Part shown: piece after piece, positions 28,393 through 35,140 of the stretch | Layout: each line of letters opens with the position of its first letter | Position numbering within the stretch: the stretch's first letter is position 1 | Position numbers and translations under genes: made by a program | Assembly: GCA_902625215.1 (NCBI GenBank) | Contig: CACOAO010000001.1 | Coordinates: forward strand, 124,001-188,000 | Length of the DNA stretch: 64,000 bases | Reading direction: 5' to 3' | Source: an uncultured SAR116 cluster alpha proteobacterium | GTDB lineage: Bacteria > Pseudomonadota > Alphaproteobacteria > Puniceispirillales > Marisalimonadaceae | Notes under the pieces: generated by a model | The model's database searches: none | What the model saw: the letters and a program-made list of their open reading frames with translations, nothing else | What the model was told of the DNA's origin: nothing

Positions 28393-29692
28393 ATTAAAAA
28401 CTAGATTTATTAAATATTCAGACAGTGGTTTTGAAAAAAAATTTAATATTCTTATAAATGATGAAAAAAAATCTAATAATAAAATCAATATTAAAGTTAC
28501 AAAAATTCTAAATAAAATACGTGAGAATGGTGATAACGAACTAAATTATTATGTTAGGAAATTTGACAAAATTAATGTTGAAAATATTAAAGAATTATTT
28601 ATTCCAAAGGATATCTTAAAAAAAGCCTACGATGGACTTAAAAAAGAACAGAAAAATGCTTTAAATATTGCAGCTGATAGAATTAAAAAATTTCACATAC
28701 GGCAAATTCCTAAAAACTTTAATTATAAAGATAAGTTTAGAATTGATTTAGGTTTGACACACTCTCCAATTAATTCTGCAGGATTTTATGTTCCTGGAGG
28801 AAAAGCAATTTATCCGTCTTCTGTACTAATGAATGCAATACCAGCTTTAGTTGCTGGAGTTGAGAAGAGAAAACTTATAAGCCCAATTTCAGACTTAAAT
28901 AAATCATCTATTGTGCTTGCTGCAGCCCATGTTGCAAAAGTTACAGAGTTTATTCGAATGGGTGGAGCTCATGCTGTTGCTGCACTTGCTTATGGAACAG
29001 AAACTATTTTACCAGTTGACAAAATTGTTGGGCCTGGAAATGCTTTTGTTGCAGAAGCTAAAAGACAGGTATTCGGTAAAGTTGGAATTGATTCAATTGC
29101 TGGTCCTTCAGAAGTACTAATTGTGTGTGATGAGACGGCTAATCCTGAACATATTGCTATAGATCTTTTATCACAAGCAGAACATGATGAGTTAGCGCAG
29201 TCTATTTTAATAACAACAAGTCAAGACATTGTATCAAAAGTAACACTGGCAATTGATAGATTTCTTACGGAAATTTCAAGATCAAAAATAGCTAGTTCTT
29301 CATGGTATGATTTTGGAGCTATAATTTTAGTAGAAAACTTAAATCAAGCCATTGAATTGATAAATATAAAAGCGCCAGAACATTTACAACTAATTCTCAA
29401 AAATGCGCAAAAAATAATTAGTAAAGTAAAAAATGCTGGAGCTATATTTGTTGGTCCCTATACTCCTGAGGCAGTGGGTGATTACCTAGCTGGTCCAAAT
29501 CATGTTCTTCCAACAAATGGAACAGCTAAATTTTCAAGTGGATTAGGTGTTATAGATTTTTATAAAAGAACTACCATTGTTAACTTTAACAAAAACAGCC
29601 TTAACAAACTTGGAAAACATGTAATTACATTAGCCGAAGCTGAAGGTTTAGATGCACATGCTAAGTCTATCTCAATGAGAATTAATAGATAA
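28385..29692 (+). CDS. hisD: Histidinol dehydrogenase
   Basis: 435 residues, full length. It oxidises histidinol to histidine in two NAD-dependent steps. Zinc-binding and catalytic regions are clear: SQAEHDELAQ (Gln, His), the nucleotide region PVDKIVGPGNAFVAEAK, and APEHLQL with AGPNHVLPTNGTAKFSSGL near the C-terminus. It overlaps hisG by 8 bp. The UPF0262 and phosphatase genes that often follow hisD in alphaproteobacteria are absent; infA comes next. Confidence 0.97.
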   Translation: MSKLKTRFIKYSDSGFEKKFNILINDEKKSNNKINIKVTKILNKIRENGDNELNYYVRKFDKINVENIKELFIPKDILKKAYDGLKKEQKNALNIAADRIKKFHIRQIPKNFNYKDKFRIDLGLTHSPINSAGFYVPGGKAIYPSSVLMNAIPALVAGVEKRKLISPISDLNKSSIVLAAAHVAKVTEFIRMGGAHAVAALAYGTETILPVDKIVGPGNAFVAEAKRQVFGKVGIDSIAGPSEVLIVCDETANPEHIAIDLLSQAEHDELAQSILITTSQDIVSKVTLAIDRFLTEISRSKIASSSWYDFGAIILVENLNQAIELINIKAPEHLQLILKNAQKIISKVKNAGAIFVGPYTPEAVGDYLAGPNHVLPTNGTAKFSSGLGVIDFYKRTTIVNFNKNSLNKLGKHVITLAEAEGLDAHAKSISMRINR

Positions 29693-29716
29693 AATAAAAA
29701 ATATTATATAAAAATC

Positions 29717-29746
29717 TTGACTAATTAATCATAATGGTGAGATATA
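29717..29746 (+). promoter_or_regulatory. Possible sigma-70 promoter for infA
   Basis: TTGACT (29717-29722) and GATATA (29741-29746) are separated by 18 bp and lie 26 bp before the infA ATG. The -35 match is good and the -10 only fair, so this is tentative. It lies in the 79-bp gap after hisD. Confidence 0.35.
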
Positions 29747-29771
29747 ACTTAGATTTAATATAAGAGGTTAA

Positions 29772-29990
29772 ATGGCTAAAGAAGGTGTAATAGAATTTTC
29801 TGGTATTGTAGAAGAACTTCTACCTAATGCGATGTTCAGAGTAAAACTTGACAATGATCATGAAGTACTTGCCCACACAAGTGGAAAAATGAGAAAAAAT
29901 CGTATTAGAGTATTACTCGGTGACAGAGTAAACGTAGAAATGACACCTTATGATTTAACAAAAGGAAGAATTACATTTAGATACAAATAA
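29772..29990 (+). CDS. infA: Translation initiation factor IF-1
   Basis: 72 residues, an OB-fold protein that binds the ribosomal A site during initiation. The sequence from [15 protein letters not shown] through [17 protein letters not shown] to [11 protein letters not shown] is typical and complete. AGAGG lies before the ATG. It starts the infA-maf-yacG neighbourhood that normally ends at tRNA-Phe in alphaproteobacteria, as here. Confidence 0.98.
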   Translation: MAKEGVIEFSGIVEELLPNAMFRVKLDNDHEVLAHTSGKMRKNRIRVLLGDRVNVEMTPYDLTKGRITFRYK

Positions 29991-30013
29991 TTCTGATCTC
30001 TTAAGTTTGTTTT

Positions 30014-30613
30014 ATGGGTGAAACTAAATTGAACAAACATTTTATACTAGGTTCCAGTTCAAATAGAAGGTTGGAACTTCTAAGTCAAATAGGTATCAAG
30101 CCCAATTTAGTATTATCACCAAAGATTGATGAAAATGTTCTCTATAAAGAATTACCTCGTCTATATGCGCAGAGAATGTCCCTAGAAAAAAATAGAGTCT
30201 TTCAGGAAGAATATTCTCAATCTATAATATTGACTGCCGACACCGTAGTTTCTGTAGGTAGAAGAATTTTGCCAAAAACTATGGACATAAATAAAGCAGA
30301 GGAATGCTTGAAATTAATTTCAGGAAGAAGACACAAAGTTTTTACAAGTTTTACTCTTTACACACCACATTATTCAATTAAAACAAATACCACACAATCA
30401 ATTATAAAATTTAAAAGACTTCATCGTGACGAAATAAGTTATTACCTCGCCTCAAAAGAATGGGAAGGGAAAGCGGGAGGTTACGCAATACAAGGTATTG
30501 CATCATCATTTATTAATTTTATATCTGGGTCATATAGTAATGTAGTAGGTTTGCCGTTGGCAGAGCTTTACAGAGCACTAGTATCTATTGGATACAAATT
30601 TAAAAATAATTAA
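30014..30613 (+). CDS. maf: Maf-like nucleotide pyrophosphatase
   Basis: 199 residues. Family motifs: LGSSSNRRLELLSQIGI at the N-terminus, the catalytic ADTVV, SGRRHKVFTSF, and KAGGYAIQGIASSFI with the final SYSNVVGLPL. Maf proteins hydrolyse non-canonical or pyrimidine nucleoside triphosphates and affect septum formation. It starts 23 bp after infA. Which of the Maf subfamilies (dTTP/UTP or m7GTP) it belongs to was not resolved. Confidence 0.92.
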   Translation: MGETKLNKHFILGSSSNRRLELLSQIGIKPNLVLSPKIDENVLYKELPRLYAQRMSLEKNRVFQEEYSQSIILTADTVVSVGRRILPKTMDINKAEECLKLISGRRHKVFTSFTLYTPHYSIKTNTTQSIIKFKRLHRDEISYYLASKEWEGKAGGYAIQGIASSFINFISGSYSNVVGLPLAELYRALVSIGYKFKNN

Positions 30614-30623
30614 TCAACTTGAT

Positions 30624-30902
30624 CATAATTTTATCTTGATAGATAAATGTTCGGAACAGACAAGAATAGTGGAAATTAAAAATAAAAAATAGTTAAACTT
30701 AAATGTTGGAATGATAAAACACCTCCTTTAATTAGTAGTATTTTTAGATGCAAAAATTATAAAAAAATTGAATAGAAGTATAGCGAGGGCAAGACTAAAA
30801 AATAATTACCATCAAATTAGAAAAAAACCAGATTATATTAAAATCATTGAAAGACCAGACCTCCAAAAGAATTATTATGAACTAAAAGAACAAAGGATAT
30901 GA
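30624..30902 (+). pseudogene. Probable remnant of ribonuclease E/G gene (rng)
   Basis: Between maf and yacG most alphaproteobacteria carry a 350-450 codon ribonuclease G. Here only about 280 bp remain. In one frame the first part reads ILIDKCSEQTRIVEIKNKK, resembling the start of RNase G, and then meets stops (TAG, then TAA at 30729-30731). The same frame reopens at 30732 for 56 codons, ends in PDYIKIIERPDLQKNYYEL-like sequence, and stops with TGA in an ATGA overlap with yacG (30899-30902). This fits a large internal deletion with decay. The end segment is too short for a firm family match, so a small unrelated coupled gene at 30732-30902 is an alternative. Confidence 0.4.
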
Positions 30903-31075
30903 TTAGCCAAAAAAACAAAAAGTTTAAATGTTTAGTGTGCAACAAGGAATTTAACCATAAATTAGATACAAAACCATTTTGTTCTAAACACTGTAGTTAT
31001 ATAGATCTAAATAATTGGTTAAGTGAAAAATATTTAATTCAAACTAATCAGGAAGATTATGAAAAAGATACATAA
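30899..31075 (+). CDS. yacG: DNA gyrase inhibitor/zinc protein YacG
   Basis: 58 residues. The four zinc ligands are in CLVCNKEF and PFCSKHCSYIDLNNWLSEKY, closely following the YacG pattern CPxC..PFCSxRCxxiDLgrWl. YacG binds DNA gyrase and inhibits it in E. coli. Its ATG overlaps the preceding frame as ATGA. The position between maf/rng and tRNA-Phe is the usual one in alphaproteobacteria. It is easily missed because of its size. Confidence 0.9.
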   Translation: MISQKNKKFKCLVCNKEFNHKLDTKPFCSKHCSYIDLNNWLSEKYLIQTNQEDYEKDT

Positions 31076-31090
31076 ATTTTTTTTGTAAGC

Positions 31091-31119
31091 TAGACATAAT
31101 GCAATGTTCACGTTATAGA
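31091..31119 (+). promoter_or_regulatory. Probable sigma-70 promoter for tRNA-Phe
   Basis: TAGACA (31091-31096) and TATAGA (31114-31119) are 17 bp apart, and the mature tRNA begins 12 bp after the -10 box. Spacing is ideal for a stable-RNA promoter with a very short 5' leader. Confidence 0.45.
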
Positions 31120-31131
31120 TTATTATTTGAA

Positions 31132-31207
31132 GCCCGGGTAGCTCAGTAGGTAGAGCAGAGGACTGAAAATCCTCGTGTCGGTGGTTCGAATCCGCCCCCG
31201 GGCACCA
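31132..31207 (+). tRNA. tRNA-Phe (anticodon GAA)
   Basis: 76 nt with acceptor GCCCGGG/CCCGGGC, D-arm GCTC/GAGC, anticodon stem AGGAC-type with loop CTGAAAA-type giving anticodon GAA, T-arm with GTTCGAATC, and an encoded 3' CCA. Its 3' half plus about 35 bp of downstream DNA recurs in decayed form at 34568-34651, making it the anchor of the accessory island that follows. Confidence 0.97.
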
Positions 31208-31242
31208 CGTTTACCCTTCAATAAACTGTTGATCACACCTCT
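31170..31242 (+). repeat. Direct repeat copy A: tRNA-Phe 3' end and flank
   Basis: This 73-bp stretch covers the anticodon stem 3' side, T-arm and acceptor of tRNA-Phe and 35 bp beyond it (ending CACACCTCT). Copy B at 34568-34651 matches it with about seven substitutions, a 1-bp and a 10-bp insertion. Tandem copies of a tRNA 3' end are typical of integrative-element attachment sites, but divergence is high for an active att pair. Confidence 0.7.
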
Positions 31243-31248
31243 AGAAAC

Positions 31249-31269
31249 TCAATTTTATTGATTTTTTTT
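31249..31269 (+). terminator. Probable intrinsic terminator after tRNA-Phe
   Basis: TCAAT (31249-31253), a 3-nt loop, ATTGA (31257-31261), then eight T residues. The stem is short but the T-run is good and the site lies 42 bp after the tRNA. The remaining DNA to the TPR gene at 31488 is very AT-rich with no gene seen. Confidence 0.45.
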
Positions 31270-31487
31270 GTTAAATAGTTGTGACTGAGGTGTAACCAAA
31301 AACTAAAATAAATATTTTCAAAATCTATAATTAATAATTTCTAATTACATTTATATGATGTCTAAATTGAATAATAATCTTATTGTAATTTTTTTCTCAA
31401 TTAAAAAAAATAGTTATTAAAGATTTTATTTTAAGAAGTTTGTTGTTGGTAAATATTTTGGTATTAAAAATGCATTAGAACTACATT

Positions 31488-33794
31488 ATGCAAATTAATG
31501 TCAATCAAGAATTTCAAAAAGCTTTAGCCTTTTATAGAGAAGGTAAAATTAAAGAAGCAGAAAAGCTATCAATATATGTAATAGAGCAAATGCCTAATTT
31601 TCAGATTGCATGGAAGGTTCTTGGAGCCATCTATCTAAAATCAAATAGGAAATCGGAGTCATTAATAGCATTTCAACGGTCAATACAATTAAATCCCAAA
31701 GATCCAGAAGGCTATAATAACTTGGGAGCAACATTAGAAGCGCTTGGCAGATTACCTGATGCTGAAGTAAGTTACCAGCAGGCAATAGCACTCAAACCAG
31801 ATTATGCTGAAGCATACTTTAACTTAGCTGTAACTCTACAAAAGATGAAAAAATTAGAGAAAGCTGAAATAAATTATAGAAAAACAATTTCGTTAAATTC
31901 AGAATTTGCACGGGCTTACAATAACTTGGGTGTACTACTTACAGAATTAAATAAACTTGAGGAGTCTAAATCAAGCATTGAAAAAGCAATACAACTAAAT
32001 CCCAAAGATCCAGAAGGCTATAATAACTTGGGAGCAACATTAGAAGCGCTTGGCAAATTACCTGATGCTGAAGTAAGTTACCAGCAGGCAATAGCACTCA
32101 AACCAGATTATGCTGAAGCATACTTTAACTTAGCTGTAACTCTACAAAAGATGAAAAAATTAGAGAAAGCTGAAATAAATTATAGAAAAACAATTTCGTT
32201 AAATTCAGAATTTGCACGGGCTTACAATAACTTGGGTGCACTACTTACAGAATTAAATAAACTTGAGGAGTCTAAATCAAACATTGAAAAAGCAATTTCT
32301 ATTGATCCTAATTTTAGTGATGCTTACTATAATATGGGCGTTACACTCAATCTATTAGGTAAATTAGAAGAATCCGAATCTTATTATACTAAAACCATAG
32401 AATTAAATCCTAATCATTTTAAAGCCTACAATAATTTCGGTAACGTTCTTCAAGAAAAAGGTAATATAAAAGAAGCAATTGAGGCGTATAAAAAGACACT
32501 TTTAATTAATCCTGATTATTTTGAAGCATATGATAACCTAGGGACATGTTTGAAAGCTCAAGGAAAACTAGAAGAGTCAATTAAATCATTTAAAAAGGCA
32601 CTATCAATCAATCCTAATTATCCTTATTCTTATAACAACATGGGTAACACTCTCCAAGGTCAAGGCAAGCTGGACAAGGCTATTGAGGCATACAATAAGG
32701 CTCTTTCACTTAAACCAGATTATGCTGAAGCTTACTACAACTTGGGTGGTGCTCTCCAAGATCAAGGTAAGCTGGACAATGCTATTGAGGCATACAACAA
32801 GGCACTCTCACTTAAGCCTGATGATGCTGATACACATTTAAATTTAAGTTTTGCACTTCTAAATAGTGGTAAACTCCAAGAAGGTTTTAATGAGTATGAA
32901 TGGCGCTGGAAAACTAAAAAATTTTTGGGACAGGAACGGAATTTTTTACAACCTTTGTGGGATGGAAAAAAATGCCTCAGTGGAAAAAGAATTTTGATTT
33001 GGTCCGAACAAGGTGTTGGAGATACGCTAATGTGGTCCTCCTGCCTATCACTTGTAAACTCGCAAGCTGAACACTGTATTTTGGAGTGCCAGGAGAAGTT
33101 AGTCCCTTTGTTAGAACGTTCATTTCCAAACGTTGAGGTGAAAGCTGAAAATAAAAATTTAGACAAAAAAAGAAATGATTTCGATTTTCACTTGCCAATG
33201 GGAAGCCTTTACAAGCATTTTATTCATGAAATTAGAGAAAATGCGAAACCTGACGCATATCTTATTCCAGATCCACTTAGAGTCAATTTTTGGAGAAAGC
33301 GCTTAAATTCTATAGGAAAAGGCCCCTACATCGGTATAAGCTGGAAAAGTGCTAATATGGATAAGAAGCGCCTACCAAATTATGCAACGATATCTGAGTT
33401 ATATCCAGTTCTTAAACTTCCTAATGCAACCTATGTTAATCTGCAGTACGTAGACTTTAAAAATGATTTAATTAAAATCAAAAAAGAATTTGGAGTAACA
33501 GTCCATAACTTTGATGATTTGGATCATTTTAACAATATAGATGACGTGGCTGCACTCTGCGCTACACTTGATATGGTCGTGTCAACTAAAACTACAGTAC
33601 CATTAATCTCAGCAGGAGTTGGGTCGTTAACTAAACTTGCTAATTGGAGAAAAAGCTCGTGGAACAATTTTTTACTTAACCCTAAAGGTCCTTTGGTTCA
33701 TATATTTGAAAGAGACACAGGGGAAACATGGGAAAATGTATTTAGTTCAATCGCTGAAGATATTTTTTCAATAACTAAAAGTTGGAGTTCTTGA
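31488..33794 (+). CDS. TPR protein with C-terminal glycosyltransferase-like domain
   Basis: 768 residues. About 13-14 tetratricopeptide repeats of 34 residues fill residues 1 to about 480 (recurring YNNLG, AIALKPDYAEAY). The C-terminal part, from about 500, has ILIWSEQGVGDTLMWSS, ILECQEKLVPLLERSFP, DFHLPMGSLYKHF and GPYIGISWKS, resembling the GT9/heptosyltransferase-like domain found in many alphaproteobacterial TPR proteins. A nearly exact 306-bp tandem duplication adds three TPRs. No signal peptide is seen, so the protein should be cytoplasmic. A role in protein (perhaps flagellin) or surface glycan modification is inferred. Its stop overlaps the next start by 1 bp, and the downstream 757-residue protein is a close paralogue. 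Confidence 0.85.
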   Translation: MQINVNQEFQKALAFYREGKIKEAEKLSIYVIEQMPNFQIAWKVLGAIYLKSNRKSESLIAFQRSIQLNPKDPEGYNNLGATLEALGRLPDAEVSYQQAIALKPDYAEAYFNLAVTLQKMKKLEKAEINYRKTISLNSEFARAYNNLGVLLTELNKLEESKSSIEKAIQLNPKDPEGYNNLGATLEALGKLPDAEVSYQQAIALKPDYAEAYFNLAVTLQKMKKLEKAEINYRKTISLNSEFARAYNNLGALLTELNKLEESKSNIEKAISIDPNFSDAYYNMGVTLNLLGKLEESESYYTKTIELNPNHFKAYNNFGNVLQEKGNIKEAIEAYKKTLLINPDYFEAYDNLGTCLKAQGKLEESIKSFKKALSINPNYPYSYNNMGNTLQGQGKLDKAIEAYNKALSLKPDYAEAYYNLGGALQDQGKLDNAIEAYNKALSLKPDDADTHLNLSFALLNSGKLQEGFNEYEWRWKTKKFLGQERNFLQPLWDGKKCLSGKRILIWSEQGVGDTLMWSSCLSLVNSQAEHCILECQEKLVPLLERSFPNVEVKAENKNLDKKRNDFDFHLPMGSLYKHFIHEIRENAKPDAYLIPDPLRVNFWRKRLNSIGKGPYIGISWKSANMDKKRLPNYATISELYPVLKLPNATYVNLQYVDFKNDLIKIKKEFGVTVHNFDDLDHFNNIDDVAALCATLDMVVSTKTTVPLISAGVGSLTKLANWRKSSWNNFLLNPKGPLVHIFERDTGETWENVFSSIAEDIFSITKSWSS
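31681..32292 (+). repeat. 306-bp tandem duplication inside the TPR gene
   Basis: Copy 1 is 31681-31986 and copy 2 is 31987-32292. By eye they differ at only four positions, three of which change the protein (Arg/Lys, Val/Ala, Ser/Asn). The unit is 102 codons, exactly three TPRs, so the frame is kept. Such high identity beside diverged neighbouring TPRs indicates a recent duplication or gene conversion. Confidence 0.95.
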
Positions 33795-34540
33795 TGAATA
33801 AAATAGCAGTAATACCAGTACGGTCTGGCAGTAAACGCTTACCAAAAAAAAATTATAAGTCTTTTAACTCTAGAACCTTGGTTGAAATTGCAAGGGATAA
33901 ATGTCTGTCTTCAGGAATTTTTAACAAAATCGTAATAAGTAGTGACGATCCATTTTTTGAAGAATTAGTGAACTGTAACAAAGTTGAGTTCATACAAAGA
34001 ACTGAAAACTTAGCTGGTGATGATTCAACAACAGATTTGGTTGTTGATTTTTTCTTCGAAGAGTTTCCTTCTTGTGAGTCTATTCTGTGGGTCAATAGTG
34101 TTAGTCCTCTTCAGTCAATAGAAGATATAAAAAACTGTGGACTTCGTTTAAATAATCCTGAAGTAGACTGTGTTATGGCTGTTAATACCTTGTACCAGCA
34201 CTGTTGTATTGCAAACAAACCACTGAATTTTGACCCTAACAACACTTTTGAGAAAACTCAAGATCTTGAGCCTGTCCAAAGATACGTATACAGTTGTATG
34301 GGTTGGAAAAGGAAGACTTACGTCAAGCATCGAAGTGGTGGTTTTAAAGGATTGTTTCCTGGCAATATGGGGCTTGTTGAGGTAAGTGTACTTGCAGGTA
34401 TGTTAATAAAGTATGAAGAAGATTTTATACTTTGTTCTAAAATTGAAGAAGCAATAGGTTTTTCCCAAATTACAAATATAAACATACCTAATTCAATTCC
34501 AACAACTCATCATAAAACGCTGGTTAGTGTTTCATTATAG
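33794..34540 (+). CDS. Acylneuraminate cytidylyltransferase-like protein
   Basis: About 248 residues of a nucleotidyltransferase fold. The N-terminus IPVRSGSKRLPKKNY is the CTP-binding motif of CMP-sialic acid/CMP-KDO synthetases, followed by a LVDFFFEEFPSCESILWVNSVSPLQS segment type with the sugar-site residues (NSVSPLQS). The open frame extends to a TTG at 33782, but the ATG at 33794 overlapping the TPR gene stop (TGATG) is preferred. It would activate a nonulosonic acid such as pseudaminic, legionaminic or neuraminic acid. No nonulosonic acid synthase is in the window, so the donor must come from elsewhere or the substrate differs. Confidence 0.8.
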   Translation: MNKIAVIPVRSGSKRLPKKNYKSFNSRTLVEIARDKCLSSGIFNKIVISSDDPFFEELVNCNKVEFIQRTENLAGDDSTTDLVVDFFFEEFPSCESILWVNSVSPLQSIEDIKNCGLRLNNPEVDCVMAVNTLYQHCCIANKPLNFDPNNTFEKTQDLEPVQRYVYSCMGWKRKTYVKHRSGGFKGLFPGNMGLVEVSVLAGMLIKYEEDFILCSKIEEAIGFSQITNINIPNSIPTTHHKTLVSVSL

Positions 34541-34567
34541 ATTTGTACAAGAGAGTATAAAACTGCA

Positions 34568-34651
34568 TCCTTGTGTTGGTGGTTCGAAACTGCCCCCCGG
34601 GCAACACGTTTACCCATTATAAGACTTCAATAAACTGCTGATTACACCTCT
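34568..34651 (+). repeat. Direct repeat copy B: decayed tRNA-Phe 3' end
   Basis: The sequence matches tRNA-Phe from TCCTYGTGTYGGTGGTTCGAA through the acceptor to CACCTCT, but with substitutions that break T-arm and acceptor pairing, an extra C, and a 10-bp insertion after GTTTACCC. The 5' half of the tRNA cannot be recognised, so it is not a functional tRNA. It lies 28 bp after the cytidylyltransferase-like gene and runs directly into a TPR gene fragment. Confidence 0.75.
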
Positions 34652-34936
34652 TTGATTAACAGCATTGAAAAAGCAATTTCTATTGATCCTAATTTTAGTG
34701 ATACTTACTACAATATGGGCGTTATACTCAATTTATTAGGTAAATTATATGAATCCAAAGCTTTCTATACTAAAGCCGTAGAATTAAATCCTAATCATTT
34801 TAAAGCTTATAATAATTTGGGTAACGTTCTTCAAGAAAATGGTAAAACAGAAGAAGTAATTGAGGCGTATAAAAAGACACTTTCAATTAATCCTAATTAT
34901 GTTGAAGCTTATAACAAATTATTTTACTTATATTAA
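34652..34936 (+). pseudogene. Relic fragment of a TPR gene
   Basis: 94 codons covering two to three TPRs, closely similar at DNA and protein level to part of the 31488 gene (compare SIDPNFSDTYYNMGV and LNPNHFKAYNNLGN with 32290-32530). It lacks the N-terminal TPRs and the whole glycosyltransferase-like domain, and the reading frame begins inside a repeat with no ribosome binding site. It is joined directly to the tRNA-Phe remnant. Best explained as debris of another copy of the TPR gene. The following 200 bp to 35140 show no gene. Confidence 0.75.
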
Positions 34937-35140
34937 TATTACAAAATTATAAGTTTAATTGATTTGTAAATGAACTTATTTATTATTTTTATTTTTATTA
35001 GAAAGCTATATAACTCTAAAAAAATTTAATTACTAGATACAATTATTGTAAATTCCAATGTATATTTATGAAGTTAAATAATTGATAAAATATTTTCTAA
35101 AAAGAAATATTAATAAAGAAAATAATAGAGACAGACGACT

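Noticed and set aside
34568..34651. Second functional tRNA-Phe
   Set aside because: The 5' half cannot be found and the T-arm and acceptor pairings are broken.
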